Shown here piece after piece: positions 6,322 through 6,561 of a stretch of DNA of 6,561 nt (position 1 is its first letter; each line of letters opens with the position of its first letter). The position numbers were made by a program, and so were the translations under genes. Under the pieces are notes generated by a model. The model made no database searches and had not been told where the DNA came from. It was given only the letters and a program-made list of their open reading frames with translations. The stretch is taken from positions 1 to 6,561 of the forward strand of contig JAKSOM010000052.1 in assembly GCA_024405585.1 (NCBI GenBank), given 5' to 3'. Source of the DNA: Acidaminococcaceae bacterium. GTDB lineage: Bacteria > Bacillota > Negativicutes > Acidaminococcales > Acidaminococcaceae.

Positions 6322-6367
6322 AGTTTTAAGTTTTAAGCTTTTAACTTTTAACTCTATAGGAACTTTG
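6303..6367. repeat. Long AT-rich imperfect dyad upstream of the mutase gene
   Basis: The core 6322-6353 is a 32-bp dyad around AAGCTT. Written from the left it reads AGTT-tt-AAGTT-tt-AAG, and the right half reads CTT-tt-AACTT-tt-AACT. All blocks pair and the four TT pairs oppose each other as T-T mismatches. Further out, CAAAGgaaCTAT (6303-6314) faces ATAGgaaCTTTG (6356-6367), again with arms that pair and a non-pairing GAA in each. The centre also shows a 7-bp period (units beginning at 6326, 6333, 6340 and 6347). It could form a hairpin or cruciform; its purpose is unknown. Confidence 0.75.
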
Positions 6368-6392
6368 GGAGGATGCTCCCGCAAAATATAAT
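6365..6392 (+). promoter_or_regulatory. Possible promoter of the downstream mutase gene
   Basis: TATAAT (6387-6392) is preceded after 16 bp by TTGGGA (6365-6370, 4 of 6 to the -35). The spacer contains a small hairpin, GGGAG (6367-6371) / CTCCC (6376-6380). The predicted start near 6399 would leave almost no leader before AGGAGG (6401-6406). A second TATAAT at 6297-6302 lacks a good -35. Either could be fortuitous, and read-through from the CoA-transferase promoter is possible because no terminator is visible between the genes. Confidence 0.4.
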
Positions 6393-6411
6393 GAAAATTT
6401 AGGAGGAAATT

Positions 6412-6561
6412 ATGAGTAAGGAAAGTTTGACCCAGGCATTGGCTGGTTTTAATGCCAAATATGACAAGGCGGTTGCCAAATTCCCCGAGCGTGCGGAATT
6501 CAAACGCCAGAGGGTTTACACCCCGTTGGATATCCCTGAGGATTGGGACTGTGAAAGCAAC
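6412..6561 (+). CDS. Probable methylmalonyl-CoA mutase large subunit, N-terminal fragment
   Basis: The first 50 codons of a gene that continues past the window. AGGAGG (6401-6406) lies 5 bases before the ATG, a strong start. The N-terminal part is helical and charged (SLTQALAGFNAKYDKAVAKF), followed by RQRVYTPLDIPEDW (33-46). A segment of this kind, a basic stretch running into VYTPxD, commonly precedes the substrate-binding barrel in adenosylcobalamin-dependent methylmalonyl-CoA mutases. The enzyme would interconvert succinyl-CoA and (R)-methylmalonyl-CoA, the step right after the CoA-transferase upstream, which supports the call. The catalytic barrel and cobalamin domain are outside the window, so the identification rests on a short motif and context. 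Another acyl-CoA mutase of the same superfamily is the main alternative. Confidence 0.68.
   Translation, partial: MSKESLTQALAGFNAKYDKAVAKFPERAEFKRQRVYTPLDIPEDWDCESN

Noticed and set aside
6163..6384. A 73-codon minus-strand frame in the intergenic segment
   Set aside because: It runs through the repeats and hairpins, has biased composition, no recognisable domain and no persuasive ribosome binding site; better explained as chance reading of a repeat.

Overview
The window looks like chromosomal DNA of an anaerobic, fermentative Firmicute, most likely a Negativicutes member resembling Phascolarctobacterium or Acidaminococcus. I infer this from the gene set: pyruvate:ferredoxin oxidoreductase, a succinate/acetate-type CoA-transferase, and what appears to be methylmalonyl-CoA mutase. 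Strong AGGAGG-type ribosome binding sites and classical TTGACA/TATAAT-like promoters fit this. The taxon is not proven by the window.

Layout. Bases 2-325 are the 3' end of a pyruvate:ferredoxin oxidoreductase gene, closed by a strong UUCG-loop terminator (341-371). A new promoter (396-423) then drives a two-gene purine unit: an NCS2-family purine permease (454-1818) and an adenine deaminase (1823-3532), four bases apart and apparently translationally coupled. A bidirectional terminator (3535-3567) separates this unit from a convergent LysR-type regulator on the minus strand (3573-4448). The regulator is divergent from the CoA-transferase gene (4598-6100). The 149 bp between them hold two opposed promoters and a long inverted repeat with a T-N11-A core. 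After the CoA-transferase comes 311 bp without a credible gene: heptamer tandem repeats, a GC-rich hairpin block and a long AT-rich dyad. The window ends 50 codons into a probable methylmalonyl-CoA mutase gene (6412-6561).

How the genes work together. Permease and deaminase form a purine salvage module: a base is taken up and adenine is deaminated to hypoxanthine plus ammonia. The CoA-transferase and mutase are successive steps of succinate-to-propionate conversion: succinate is activated to succinyl-CoA, which is then rearranged to methylmalonyl-CoA. The LysR regulator is well placed to control entry into this route, because the candidate operator is centred about 64 bp upstream of the predicted CoA-transferase start site and also covers the regulator's own -35 box.

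I found no CRISPR array, tRNA, rRNA, transposase gene or clearly novel enzyme system. The most interesting items are the LysR operator/divergent promoter region and the repeat-rich intergenic segment lying between two genes of one pathway.
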